Source: CAYZJD01 sp964478455 (lineage in GTDB: Bacteria > Acidobacteriota > Terriglobia > Bryobacterales > Bryobacteraceae). Taken from it: DNA of 12,008 bases. Shown one piece after another: positions 1-6,441 of this stretch. The notes beneath the pieces were generated by a model that was not told the origin of the DNA, searched no databases, and saw nothing but the letters and a program-made list of their open reading frames with translations. The translations under genes were made by a program, and so were the position numbers. How positions within the stretch are numbered: position 1 is the stretch's first letter; every line of letters begins with the position of its first letter. The stretch is from NCBI GenBank assembly GCA_964478455.1, contig CAYZJD010000113.1:1-12008 (forward strand), in the 5' to 3' direction.

Positions 1-167
1 AGGTAACTCGCCAGAAACGCCACCGAGACGCTGAAGGCTGTCAGCATGACGCGCTTGTGCGCCTGAATGCGACGTCTTCGAATGAGCGCGTAGCCGCAGA
101 TCAGAAGCCCCGCCGCGGTGGCGTTCAACACCGCGTTCAGAGCCGGCAGGTCGCGAGCTTCGATCAA
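1..167 (-). CDS. DUF420 membrane protein, 5' part only (cut by window edge)
   Basis: The first 55 complete codons of a minus-strand gene run off the left edge of the window. They begin LIEARDLPALNAVLNA, followed by a hydrophobic helix (about residues 12-29), a basic cluster RRRR, then AHKRVM and a second hydrophobic stretch ending FLASYL. The LPxLNAxLN opening, the arginine-rich turn, and the His-Lys/Arg-x-x-Met segment followed by a helix are typical of DUF420 (YozB/CtaM-like) proteins, which are membrane proteins linked to cytochrome oxidase assembly. The start is taken as TTG at 167-165, overlapping the SCO stop codon (TTGA). No better in-frame start is visible and the homologous N-terminus fits. 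It is the last gene seen in the cta operon. The family call rests on recalled motifs; length and C-terminus cannot be judged. Confidence 0.8.
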   Translation of the reverse strand, partial: MIEARDLPALNAVLNATAAGLLICGYALIRRRRIQAHKRVMLTAFSVSVAFLASY

Positions 168-781
168 GAAGGTTCTTCCGAGATCCGCCGGACGTCCGCC
201 AGCAGCCGCTTCCAGCCGGTTTCGTCGCTCGTGCCGTAATAGCCGCGAATCCGGGCGTGCCGGTCGACAAGCACGAACCGCGTGCTGTGGTCCGCCCCCA
301 GGTTGCCGAGCTTGAAAGCCTCGCGGCTCAGCATGTCGAGCGTCGGTTTGGGACCGGCAAGGAAGAACCAGATTCCTTCGCGCGCCTGAAACCGCTTCCC
401 GTAGGCGGCGAGCACCTCGGGCGTGTCGCGCTCCGGATCCACGGTGAAGGAGACGAAGCGGACATCCGGCAAGTCGCCCAGCGAGTTCTGCACTTTGCGC
501 ATGAGGGAACTCATGCGCGGACAGGGCCCGGTGCAGTTGGTGAAGATGAAATCGGCCACCCAGACTTTGCCTTCGAGGTCCCCCAGTGAAAACGGTGCGC
601 CAGTATGGGCGGTGAGCGTGAAGTTGGGGATCTCTCCATAAGTCGGGAGCGGCTCGGGCGCACGGGTGCAGGAAGTGAGGAGAAGCAGGAGGAGGACGAC
701 CAGAAGGGGACTGGCAGCTCTGTCCACGCGCCAAACTGCGGCTTGAGACAGAGTAGTAGCCTGTCCCCGGGTGCCCTTCAT
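164..781 (-). CDS. SCO1/SenC/PrrC-type copper chaperone lipoprotein
   Basis: This 205-residue protein is of the SCO family, thioredoxin-like proteins that deliver copper to, or reduce, the CuA site of cytochrome c oxidase on the outer face of the inner membrane. A hydrophobic leucine-rich stretch (about 25-35) runs into a lipobox L-T-S-C, so Cys38 is probably lipidated and the protein membrane-anchored. The copper ligands are present: Cys83 and Cys87 in TNCTGPCP (CxxxC), and His165 in ADHSTRF. The family motif SFTVDPERDTP is at about 111-120. The open frame extends far upstream into the permease gene, but the ATG at 781-779 overlaps the permease stop (ATGA) and gives a normal N-terminus. Its own stop overlaps the DUF420 start. 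Position directly after ctaA and ctaB supports an oxidase role. Confidence 0.93.
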   Translation of the reverse strand: MKGTRGQATTLSQAAVWRVDRAASPLLVVLLLLLLTSCTRAPEPLPTYGEIPNFTLTAHTGAPFSLGDLEGKVWVADFIFTNCTGPCPRMSSLMRKVQNSLGDLPDVRFVSFTVDPERDTPEVLAAYGKRFQAREGIWFFLAGPKPTLDMLSREAFKLGNLGADHSTRFVLVDRHARIRGYYGTSDETGWKRLLADVRRISEEPS

Positions 782-1521
782 GCCGCATTCCTCGCGGACT
801 TCTCGCCGGCGGCGGCGGAAGACAGGATCAGAAGTACGGCAGCACAACCGGCGGTGACCAGCAGGCTGGCGGCTGTCGAGGGCGTGCCGGGAGGGATCGC
901 CGGACCGAGAAGGCGGCGCAGCGCGGCCAGCGAATACGTGAGGGGGTTGGCCAGCATCACCCACCGGATCCAGCCGTGCGCTTGTTCGGTCGAGAAGAGT
1001 GAACCGGACACCATCCACAGGGGCACCAATACCAGGTTCATGATCGCATGGAAGCCTTGGGAGGAGTCCATGCGCCAGGCGATCCAGAAGCCGAGAAGAG
1101 TAAAGGTGAGCGCGACCAGGAAAAGCACGGCCACGATCTCCATGAAGCCGGCCAGGGAGAACCGGACGCCGGCCAGCGGCGCGAACGCCAGGAAGATCAG
1201 TCCCTGGATCCAGGCGAGCGTGGACGAGCCGAGCGTCTTGCCGAGTACGAGCGCGTTGCGCGGCGCCGGCGAAACGAGCATCGAGAGCAGGAAGCCCTCG
1301 CGGCGGTCCTCGATCAGCGACATCGTCGAGAACACGGCCGAGAACATCACGGTGAGCGTCAGCGCGCCCGGGTAGAAGAAGGCGAGATCGCCGAAACCTG
1401 AGCCGATGACGAGCCAGAAGACGAGAGGCGAGCCGACGAAGCCGGCGACGCGGGTCTTCTCGCGCCAGAAGCGGATCAGCTCGCGCTGCCACAGCGTCCA
1501 GACTGGCAGAAAGAAGGTCAA
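778..1521 (-). CDS. ABC-2 type transporter permease in the cta operon
   Basis: A 247-residue polytopic membrane protein with about six hydrophobic segments (near residues 25-42, 50-68, 98-116, 122-147, 158-176 and 217-236). Between segments 2 and 3 lies EDRREGFLLSMLVSPAPR followed by LGKTLG, the cytoplasmic coupling stretch (R-x-x-G-x-x-x-x-L-x-V-S-P ... GK) of ABC-2 permeases of the DrrB/NodJ kind. ANPLTYSLAALRRLL near 191-205 is another family hallmark. The start is TTG at 1521-1519, overlapping the ATPase stop (TTGA), and the stop overlaps the sco start (ATGA). It pairs with the ATPase encoded just upstream to form an exporter-type ABC complex. The substrate cannot be read from sequence. 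Sitting among haem A and copper-site assembly genes, it may move a haem- or copper-related compound, but that is inference. Confidence 0.9.
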   Translation of the reverse strand: MTFFLPVWTLWQRELIRFWREKTRVAGFVGSPLVFWLVIGSGFGDLAFFYPGALTLTVMFSAVFSTMSLIEDRREGFLLSMLVSPAPRNALVLGKTLGSSTLAWIQGLIFLAFAPLAGVRFSLAGFMEIVAVLFLVALTFTLLGFWIAWRMDSSQGFHAIMNLVLVPLWMVSGSLFSTEQAHGWIRWVMLANPLTYSLAALRRLLGPAIPPGTPSTAASLLVTAGCAAVLLILSSAAAGEKSARNAA

Positions 1522-2429
1522 CCTATGACCACTCCGGTTTCATCGAGGAAGACATCCTCGAGGGTGGGCTTGTGAAGGGCCACCGAACGAATGGCGCCAG
1601 GGAACGCTTCGACCACTTCGGTGATGAAGCGGTGGCCGTTGGCGATTTCGACGCGGAGCATGCCGTCGAGGATGCGCGGCTCGGCGCCGAACTTCGCGGC
1701 GAGACGCCGGCGCACGTCCTCGAGGTCCGTGACTTCCAGCAAGACGATGTCGCCGCCGATGCGGGACTTGAGCTCGGACGGGGTGCCCTCGGCGACGGCG
1801 CGGCCCTGATGGAGCAGCAGCAGCCGGTCGCAGCGGTCAGCTTCGTCGAGAATGTGGGTCGTCAGCAGGACCGTGACGCGGCGGGCGCCGCGAAGGTCCT
1901 CGATGTACTGCCAGAGCTCGCGTCGCGCGCCCGGATCGAGGCCGGTCGAAGGCTCGTCCATCAGCAGCAGCCTGGGCTCGTGCAGAAGCGCCTTGGCGAT
2001 CTCCACCCGGCGCCGCAAGCCGCCCGACAGCGTCTCGACCAAATCGTTGCAGCGCTCGAGCAGGCCGAGGCGCATCATGGCATCTTCGGCGCGCTGCCGC
2101 AACGGAGCGCCCGAGAGCCCGTAAAGGTGCCCCTGGCCGTGGATGTTCTCGGCGACGGTGAGCTTCTTGTCAAGACTCTGCGACTGGCACACGACGCCCA
2201 TGCGCCGCCGGACTTCGCGCGACGCCGCGGCAACGTCGAAGCCGCCGATCGAGGCGCGGCCGCCCGAGGGAGCCATCATCGTCGAAAGAATGCGGAAGAG
2301 AGTGGACTTGCCGCTGCCGTTGGGCCCGAGGAGTCCGAAGATCTCCCCTTCTTCGACGCGGAAGGTCACTCCGTCGAGGGCGACACGGGCGCCGTAGGAA
2401 TGGGTCAGGTTCTCGACGGAGACGATCAC
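1518..2429 (-). CDS. ABC transporter ATP-binding protein (DrrA-like) in the cta operon
   Basis: A 303-residue ABC ATPase. Residues about 1-220 form the nucleotide-binding domain: Walker A GPNGSGKST (35-43), Q-loop Gln82, signature LSGGLRR (134-140), Walker B LLLMDEP (154-160) and switch His192. The final 80 or so residues resemble the C-terminal extension of daunorubicin-resistance type (DrrA/CcmA-like) ATPases, ending KPTLEDVFLDETG, a common closing motif. The open frame continues upstream inside ctaB, but the GTG at 2429-2427 overlaps the ctaB stop (GTGA) and starts immediately before the first beta strand, so it is chosen. The partner is the ABC-2 permease that follows with a TTGA overlap. 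There is one ATPase for one permease, so the working complex is probably a dimer of each. The transported substrate is unknown. Confidence 0.93.
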   Translation of the reverse strand: MIVSVENLTHSYGARVALDGVTFRVEEGEIFGLLGPNGSGKSTLFRILSTMMAPSGGRASIGGFDVAAASREVRRRMGVVCQSQSLDKKLTVAENIHGQGHLYGLSGAPLRQRAEDAMMRLGLLERCNDLVETLSGGLRRRVEIAKALLHEPRLLLMDEPSTGLDPGARRELWQYIEDLRGARRVTVLLTTHILDEADRCDRLLLLHQGRAVAEGTPSELKSRIGGDIVLLEVTDLEDVRRRLAAKFGAEPRILDGMLRVEIANGHRFITEVVEAFPGAIRSVALHKPTLEDVFLDETGVVIG

Positions 2430-3277
2430 AGGCCGGGACGGTCCAGCAGCATCAAGCCGTAGAGAAGCGGCAGGTAAAGGACCGAAGCGAGGAGCACCTG
2501 GCGGGCGCGCCACGCCGTGCGTTCAGCCAGGAGCCTGATACCGGAGAGGAAGTAGAGCGAACCGAGGACGAGCGCTCCGGCCAGATATAGGCTGCCGCTC
2601 ATGGAAAGAACCACCGGTGCGAGGCTGACCGGCACGAGCGCCAGCGAGTAGAGCACGATGCGCCAAGCCGTCGAACGGCCGTCCGGTTCCACCACCGGCA
2701 GCATGCGGATGCCGGCGCGCTCGTAGTCGGTGCGGTACATCCAGGCGATCGCGAGAAAGTGCGGGAACTGCCAGAGGAAGAGGATGACGTAAAGCGTCCA
2801 GGCCTCGGCCGTGAGCGTGCCGCTCGCGGCGGCGTAGCCGATCAGTGGCGGCATGGCCCCCGGGAAGGCGCCGACCGTGGTGGAGAGCGGCGACCGCGTT
2901 TTGAGCGGCGTGTAGAGGAGCAGGTACATGGCAACGGTCAGCGCGCCGAGAAGTCCCGCCAGGAGATTGACCCCGAGCCAGAGTTCAAGGAAGCCGCCAA
3001 GCGAAAGGGCAAGGCCGAACAGGAGAGCGGCGCGTGGGGCGATACGGCCCTGAGGGAGCGGCCGGCCCTGCGTGCGGCGCATCCGTGCGTCTTCGCCGCG
3101 CTCATACCACTGGTTGAGGGCGGCGGTGCCGGAGGCCAGCAGCGCGGTGCCGAGCAGGGTGTGGAAAAGCGCAGGCAAAGTCCAGTCGCTGCGCAGGCCG
3201 AAAAAGTAGCCGACGCCGGTGCTCATGAGGATGAGCCACGTGATCCGAGGTTTGGTGAGCGCCAGGTAGTCTTTCAT
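2426..3277 (-). CDS. ctaB: Protoheme IX farnesyltransferase (haem O synthase)
   Basis: A 283-residue membrane prenyltransferase of the UbiA superfamily that adds a farnesyl group to haem B, giving haem O, the precursor of haem A. The first prenyl-diphosphate-binding motif is clear: N55-QWYERGEDARMRRT, with RPLPQGR just after. The second conserved region includes YTPLKTRSP (122-130) and VGAFPGAMPPLIGY (about 135-148). WQFPHFLAIAW and YERAGIRMLP (about 169-195) match CtaB/CyoE. Length is normal for the family (about 280-300). The ATG at 3277-3275 overlaps the ctaA stop (ATGA), and its stop overlaps the start of the ABC ATPase (GTGA). A longer upstream reading frame exists but lies within ctaA and is not homologous. 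The name ctaB (synonym cyoE) is preferred because of the ctaA neighbour. Confidence 0.96.
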   Translation of the reverse strand: MKDYLALTKPRITWLILMSTGVGYFFGLRSDWTLPALFHTLLGTALLASGTAALNQWYERGEDARMRRTQGRPLPQGRIAPRAALLFGLALSLGGFLELWLGVNLLAGLLGALTVAMYLLLYTPLKTRSPLSTTVGAFPGAMPPLIGYAAASGTLTAEAWTLYVILFLWQFPHFLAIAWMYRTDYERAGIRMLPVVEPDGRSTAWRIVLYSLALVPVSLAPVVLSMSGSLYLAGALVLGSLYFLSGIRLLAERTAWRARQVLLASVLYLPLLYGLMLLDRPGL

Positions 3278-4173
3278 GAGTGCGAGGTGACACTGCGGGA
3301 CGGGATTTCGACTGCCGGGCTCAAGTTGCGGAAGGTCTGGATGGCGAAGAGCACGCTCACGGCCATGGTGAGCGCGCCCACGGCCACGTGCAATGCGGTG
3401 AGGACGACCATCACCGGCTCCGGCCGGAGGGCGTCGGCGGTGGCCACCCGGCTCATGTAAGCGGCGATGCCCAGGAAGACTTGTAAGAAGGTGACGGAGA
3501 GCATGAAGATGGCCGCGCCGCGGAGCGCGCGATGCCCGCCGAACTGGAGTAACGCGAAGATTGCCGTGATGAGGACGAGGGCCGAAACGATCATGGCGCC
3601 GGCGACGTGCGGAACGATGCCGAGCGCCTGGTGGCGGTAGGCGGCGCCCAGGGCGAGCTGGCCAAGAATCGCCGCCGGGCAGGCGGCGGCAAGCTTGCGC
3701 AGCGAGGGCCAGGCGGTATCGGACAAGACGACGGGCCCGCGCTGCCAGGCCGGCGAAGTGAAAAGAGCAACGGCCGCGATGGCGGAGAAGAAGAGCTGCG
3801 CCAGACAGGCGTGGGTGACGCTGATGGCCGCCGGCAACAAGTAGATCACGGTGAGGCCGCCCAGCACTCCCTGGAGGATCACGGCCACGAGTGCCGCGAG
3901 GCCGAGCCGCCGGAGCCAGGCGCGGCGTTCCGCCTTCCACAGCCAGACGGCAAGGACGATGGTAAGAAAACCCACAGTGGCGGCGATCATGCGGTGGCCG
4001 TGCTCATAAAACACGCCGCCCTTCATCTCCGGCATGAGGCGGCCATAAGACAGGGGCCAATCAGGCACCGAGAGCCCGGCCTCGTTGCTGGTGACCAGTG
4101 CGCCGGCCACGACGAGGAACAAGGCGCAGACCGCCAGCAGAACAGCAAAGCGGTGCAGCCACGGATTATCCAT
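3274..4173 (-). CDS. ctaA: Haem A synthase (CtaA/COX15 family)
   Basis: A 299-residue protein with about eight hydrophobic helices. It oxidises the methyl group of haem O to the formyl group of haem A for aa3/caa3-type oxidases. Visible family features are the first periplasmic loop with TSNEAGLSVPDWP (28-40), EHGHRM (57-62) with the conserved Glu57 and His58, and further helix histidines at His121 (SVTHA), His189 and His262, matching the haem-ligand pattern of two four-helix halves. The cysteine pair found in the first loop of Bacillus CtaA is absent, so this is the cysteine-free type. The ATG at 4173-4171 is the first gene of the operon seen here. No strong Shine-Dalgarno is evident upstream. 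Its stop overlaps ctaB (ATGA). Together with CtaB it completes haem A synthesis in the inner membrane. Confidence 0.95.
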   Translation of the reverse strand: MDNPWLHRFAVLLAVCALFLVVAGALVTSNEAGLSVPDWPLSYGRLMPEMKGGVFYEHGHRMIAATVGFLTIVLAVWLWKAERRAWLRRLGLAALVAVILQGVLGGLTVIYLLPAAISVTHACLAQLFFSAIAAVALFTSPAWQRGPVVLSDTAWPSLRKLAAACPAAILGQLALGAAYRHQALGIVPHVAGAMIVSALVLITAIFALLQFGGHRALRGAAIFMLSVTFLQVFLGIAAYMSRVATADALRPEPVMVVLTALHVAVGALTMAVSVLFAIQTFRNLSPAVEIPSRSVTSHS

Positions 4174-4258
4174 AGGGTTTGGGCCCAGACGTCAGGAAGG
4201 GCGGCGACGCATCGCAGCCCGAGATACTATTCTAACAGGTCGCGTGCCAGGAGGCGTC
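4174..4258. promoter_or_regulatory. Divergent intergenic region between ctaA and tdh
   Basis: These 85 bases separate two operons transcribed away from each other, so promoters for both should lie here or extend into the gene starts. On the plus strand TACTAT at 4225-4230 or TATTCT at 4228-4233 could act as a -10 element for tdh, but I see no good -35 at the right distance. On the minus strand I see no convincing -10/-35 pair for ctaA. The short palindromes GGGCCC and GACGTC occur near 4191-4186 but are too common to call operators. The regulatory role is inferred from gene layout only. Confidence 0.35.
4249..4254 (+). promoter_or_regulatory. Ribosome-binding site of tdh
   Basis: AGGAGG lies four bases before the ATG at 4259, and it decides the tdh start over the much longer open frame that begins upstream inside ctaA. 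The same 12-base block, GGAGGCGTCATG, recurs at the start of the following methyltransferase gene. Confidence 0.8.
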
Positions 4259-5284
4259 ATGAAAGCGCTGGTGAAGAGCAAGGCCGAGCCGGGGCTGTGG
4301 CTCGAGGAGATCGCGGAGCCGGAGCTCGGGATCAACGACGTTCTAATCAAGGTCATTAAGTCGGCCATCTGCGGAACGGACCTGCACATTTACAACTGGG
4401 ACGAGTGGGCGCGGAAGACAATCCCGGTGCCGATGACCATCGGGCATGAGTTCGTGGGCACGGTTGTCCAGACCGGTTCGAACGTCGCCGATTTCTTCCC
4501 GGGTGACGTGGTGAGTGCGGAAGGCCACGTGGTGTGCGGCCGCTGCCGGAACTGCATGGCGGGCAGGCGTCACCTGTGTCCGCGAACGAGCGGGATCGGT
4601 GTAAACCGGCCGGGCGCGTTCGCCGAGTACATCGCGGTACCGATGACCAACGTCTGGCATCACTGGCCGAAGGTGGACCGGGAGATCGCGGCCATCTTCG
4701 ATCCGTTCGGCAACGCGGTGCATTCGGCGCTGACATTTGATGTGCTCGGGGAGGACGTTCTGATCACTGGCGCGGGCCCCATCGGGCTGATGGCAGCGGC
4801 GGTGGTGAAGCACGCCGGGGCGCGGTACGTGGTGATCACGGACGTCAACCCGTACCGGCTGGAGCTGGCGCGCAGGCTTGGCGTGACGCTGGCGCTCGAC
4901 GTGCGGACGGATTCGATCCGAGGTTCGCAGAAGAAGCTCGGGATGAAGGAAGGCTTCGACGTGGGCCTCGAGATGTCGGGCAACGCTTCGGCGTTCCGCG
5001 ACATGCTGGCCAATATGTGCCACGGGGGGAAGATCGCGCTCCTCGGCATACCGAACGGGGACATCGCCATCGACTGGAACCAGGTGATCTTCAACATGCT
5101 GACCATCAAGGGCATCTACGGGCGGGAGATGTACGAGACCTGGTACAAGATGTCGGTGATGCTCGAAAGCGGCCTTGACATCCGCCCCGTGATCACCCAC
5201 CGGTTCCACTACACCGAGTTCGAGAAGGCGTTCCAAACGATGCTCGGCGGCGAGGCGGGAAAGGTGATTCTGGAATGGGAATAA
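4259..5284 (+). CDS. tdh: L-threonine 3-dehydrogenase
   Basis: A 341-residue zinc-dependent medium-chain dehydrogenase, the same length as E. coli Tdh. It oxidises L-threonine with NAD+ to 2-amino-3-ketobutyrate in the cytoplasm. Catalytic zinc ligands are Cys38 (in SAICGTDLHIY, with Thr40 and His43 nearby), His63 and Glu64 (IGHEFVG). The structural zinc site is complete: Cys93, Cys96, Cys99 and Cys107 in CGRCRNC and HLC. The Rossmann motif GAGPIG is at 171-176, followed by ITDVNPYRLELA, as in true Tdh. IFDPFGNAVH at 146-155 is a specific Tdh signature that separates it from sorbitol and alcohol dehydrogenases. The start is set by AGGAGG. The usual partner gene kbl (2-amino-3-ketobutyrate CoA ligase) is not adjacent; a methyltransferase gene follows after 32 bases. 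Confidence 0.96.
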   Translation: MKALVKSKAEPGLWLEEIAEPELGINDVLIKVIKSAICGTDLHIYNWDEWARKTIPVPMTIGHEFVGTVVQTGSNVADFFPGDVVSAEGHVVCGRCRNCMAGRRHLCPRTSGIGVNRPGAFAEYIAVPMTNVWHHWPKVDREIAAIFDPFGNAVHSALTFDVLGEDVLITGAGPIGLMAAAVVKHAGARYVVITDVNPYRLELARRLGVTLALDVRTDSIRGSQKKLGMKEGFDVGLEMSGNASAFRDMLANMCHGGKIALLGIPNGDIAIDWNQVIFNMLTIKGIYGREMYETWYKMSVMLESGLDIRPVITHRFHYTEFEKAFQTMLGGEAGKVILEWE

Positions 5285-5307
5285 AGTCCGGCATAGAAGA
5301 TCAGAAC

Positions 5308-5312
5308 GGAGG
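5308..5312 (+). promoter_or_regulatory. Ribosome-binding site of the methyltransferase
   Basis: GGAGG lies four bases before the ATG at 5317. It favours this start over an in-frame ATG at 5275 that lies inside the end of tdh and would add 14 residues unlike the family. Confidence 0.75.
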
Positions 5313-5316
5313 CGTC

Positions 5317-6060
5317 ATGCGGCCGTGGCATGAAGATGACCGTTTCTGGGCGGTACTCGAGAGTCAACTGTTCGATGAGGAGAAGAAGAAGGCTGCCATT
5401 GAGGAGGCCGGGCGTGTCGTGAGACTGCTCGGGCTGGAGCCCGGGGCGGAGATTCTGGATTTGTGCTGCGGGCCGGGCCGCCACAGCGTGGAACTGGCCA
5501 AGCACGGCTTCCGCGTGACGGGCGTGGACCGCACCTCGCGTTACCTCGAGAAAGCGCGGGCTTATGCCGCCGAGCAGGGAGTGGCGGTGGAGTTTGTGCA
5601 GGGCGACATGCGGACCTTCCGGCGTCCGGCGGCCTTTGACGGCGCTGTCAACCTCTATACGTCGTTCGGCTACTTCGAGGATCCGGAAGAGGACCGGCGG
5701 GTGCTGCGGAACCTGCGGGAGTCGCTGCGGCCGGGCGCGCGGCTGGTGATGGACATGGCGGGCAAGGAGATCTTGGCCAGGATCTACACGCCCAAGGACT
5801 GGCTCGAGTATCCGGACGGATCGCTGCTACTGTTCGAGCGCGAGGTAATGCCTGGATGGAGCCTGCTGCGGAACCGCTGGATCAGCTTGCGGGGAGGTGA
5901 GAGGACGGAGTTCCACTTCACGCACCGTGTCTATTCGGCGGCGGAACTGGAGGGACTGTTGAAGGGAGAAGGCTTCACGGTCGAGGGGGTGTACGGCGGG
6001 CTCGATGGGCGCCCATACGACCGCGAGGCCTTGCGGCTCGTAGCGGTGGCGCGCGCCTGA
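5317..6060 (+). CDS. Class I SAM-dependent methyltransferase, substrate unknown
   Basis: A 247-residue soluble protein with a Rossmann-like methyltransferase fold. Motif I is ILDLCCGPGRHS (46-57), which binds S-adenosylmethionine. The acidic end of strand 2 is GVDRT (about 69-73, Asp71), and QGDM (95-98) is the motif that contacts the adenine. NLYTSFGYFED (about 112-122) occupies the motif IV position seen in the Methyltransf_25/11 group. The C-terminal part (from about 150) contains an inserted beta-rich segment and a final YSAAELEGLLKGEGF stretch typical of this group. It follows tdh by 32 bases on the same strand with an identical ribosome-binding block, so co-transcription is likely. The substrate (small molecule, protein or other) cannot be deduced. 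A link to threonine or glycine metabolism is only suggested by position. Confidence 0.87.
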   Translation: MRPWHEDDRFWAVLESQLFDEEKKKAAIEEAGRVVRLLGLEPGAEILDLCCGPGRHSVELAKHGFRVTGVDRTSRYLEKARAYAAEQGVAVEFVQGDMRTFRRPAAFDGAVNLYTSFGYFEDPEEDRRVLRNLRESLRPGARLVMDMAGKEILARIYTPKDWLEYPDGSLLLFEREVMPGWSLLRNRWISLRGGERTEFHFTHRVYSAAELEGLLKGEGFTVEGVYGGLDGRPYDREALRLVAVARA

Positions 6061-6130
6061 TTGGGCGCTGGGGCGTGCCGGGCCACCTTACGGACTTCTC
6101 TTCACTGTGTAAGATAAGAAAGGCTGCGAC

Positions 6131-6346
6131 TCACTCCAGAGGATTGCTCCACGTCAGGGCTGGGAAGCGAGCGAAGTCGCTATCCGATGAGCAGAGTTGT
6201 GCTCCGTGCTCGATGGCCAAAGCCGCCAGGTGCGCATCGGACGCAAGATTGCCGCCCGTCCCGATCGGCCGCAGCAATTCGCGCAATACTCGCAGGTGCC
6301 GCGGGCCGGCATGGGCGCTCCGACCTACTTCCGTAGAACGCCTCAA
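6131..6346 (-). pseudogene. 3' remnant of a VapC-family PIN toxin gene
   Basis: A 71-codon open frame matches the C-terminal half of VapC-type PIN ribonucleases: GPRHLRVLRELL, then GNLASDAHLAALAIEHG with Asp37, then SSDSDFARFPALTW and the closing NPLE. These hold the later acidic active-site residues of the PIN fold. The N-terminal half with the first catalytic Asp (the usual LxDxNVL strand) and the Glu is missing. A TAA at 6352-6350 closes the frame just upstream, and no vapB-like antitoxin is visible. The only possible start is TTG at 6346. It is probably a decayed toxin gene, not an active one. The surrounding 6061-6130 and 6347-6390 stretches contain nothing else I recognise. Confidence 0.7.
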
Positions 6347-6352
6347 CCGTTA

Positions 6353-6362
6353 GTACTAGTAC
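6353..6362. repeat. Perfect 10-base palindrome
   Basis: GTACTAGTAC is self-complementary over its full length. It lies just beyond the broken end of the vapC remnant and 32 bases before the putative -35 of the PEP-CTERM gene. It could be a small operator or a chance palindrome. There is no second copy nearby that I noticed. Confidence 0.3.
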
Positions 6363-6393
6363 CACACAACCACCTCGGATTCAACAATTTCTC

Positions 6394-6422
6394 TTGCATT
6401 TACACGGGCAAAGCGCTTAAAC
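6394..6422 (+). promoter_or_regulatory. Candidate sigma70-type promoter of the PEP-CTERM gene
   Basis: TTGCAT at 6394-6399 and TTAAAC at 6417-6422 are separated by 17 bases, the optimal spacing for a housekeeping promoter. The local sequence is AT-richer than its surroundings. Transcription would begin near 6429, leaving a very short leader before the ATG at 6442. The call rests on visual matching only. Confidence 0.45.
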
Positions 6423-6431
6423 TTTGGCTTT

Positions 6432-6441
6432 GGAGGAGGAG
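6432..6441 (+). promoter_or_regulatory. Extended ribosome-binding site of the PEP-CTERM gene
   Basis: GGAGGAGGAG runs directly up to the ATG at 6442, giving a Shine-Dalgarno match at several registers. It selects ATG 6442 over a TTG at 6424 in the same frame, which would put charged residues before an otherwise ideal signal peptide. Confidence 0.7.

Noticed and set aside
782..1492. The sco reading frame stays open upstream into the permease gene, giving a 442-residue protein.
   Set aside because: The extra part is low-complexity Arg/Pro-rich sequence antisense in character to no known domain and is fully covered by the permease; the ATGA start gives a proper lipoprotein signal.
1572..2462. 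A 296-codon plus-strand open frame opposite the ABC ATPase.
   Set aside because: It mirrors GC-rich codon use of the ATPase gene, has no domain motifs and no ribosome-binding site.
3278..3940. The ctaB frame stays open upstream within ctaA.
   Set aside because: The extension is His/Arg-rich shadow sequence inside a clear CtaA protein; ATG 3277 gives the normal CtaB N-terminus.
4343..5236. A 297-codon minus-strand open frame opposite tdh.
   Set aside because: His/Arg/Val-rich composition typical of an antisense shadow, while tdh on the other strand has every catalytic residue.
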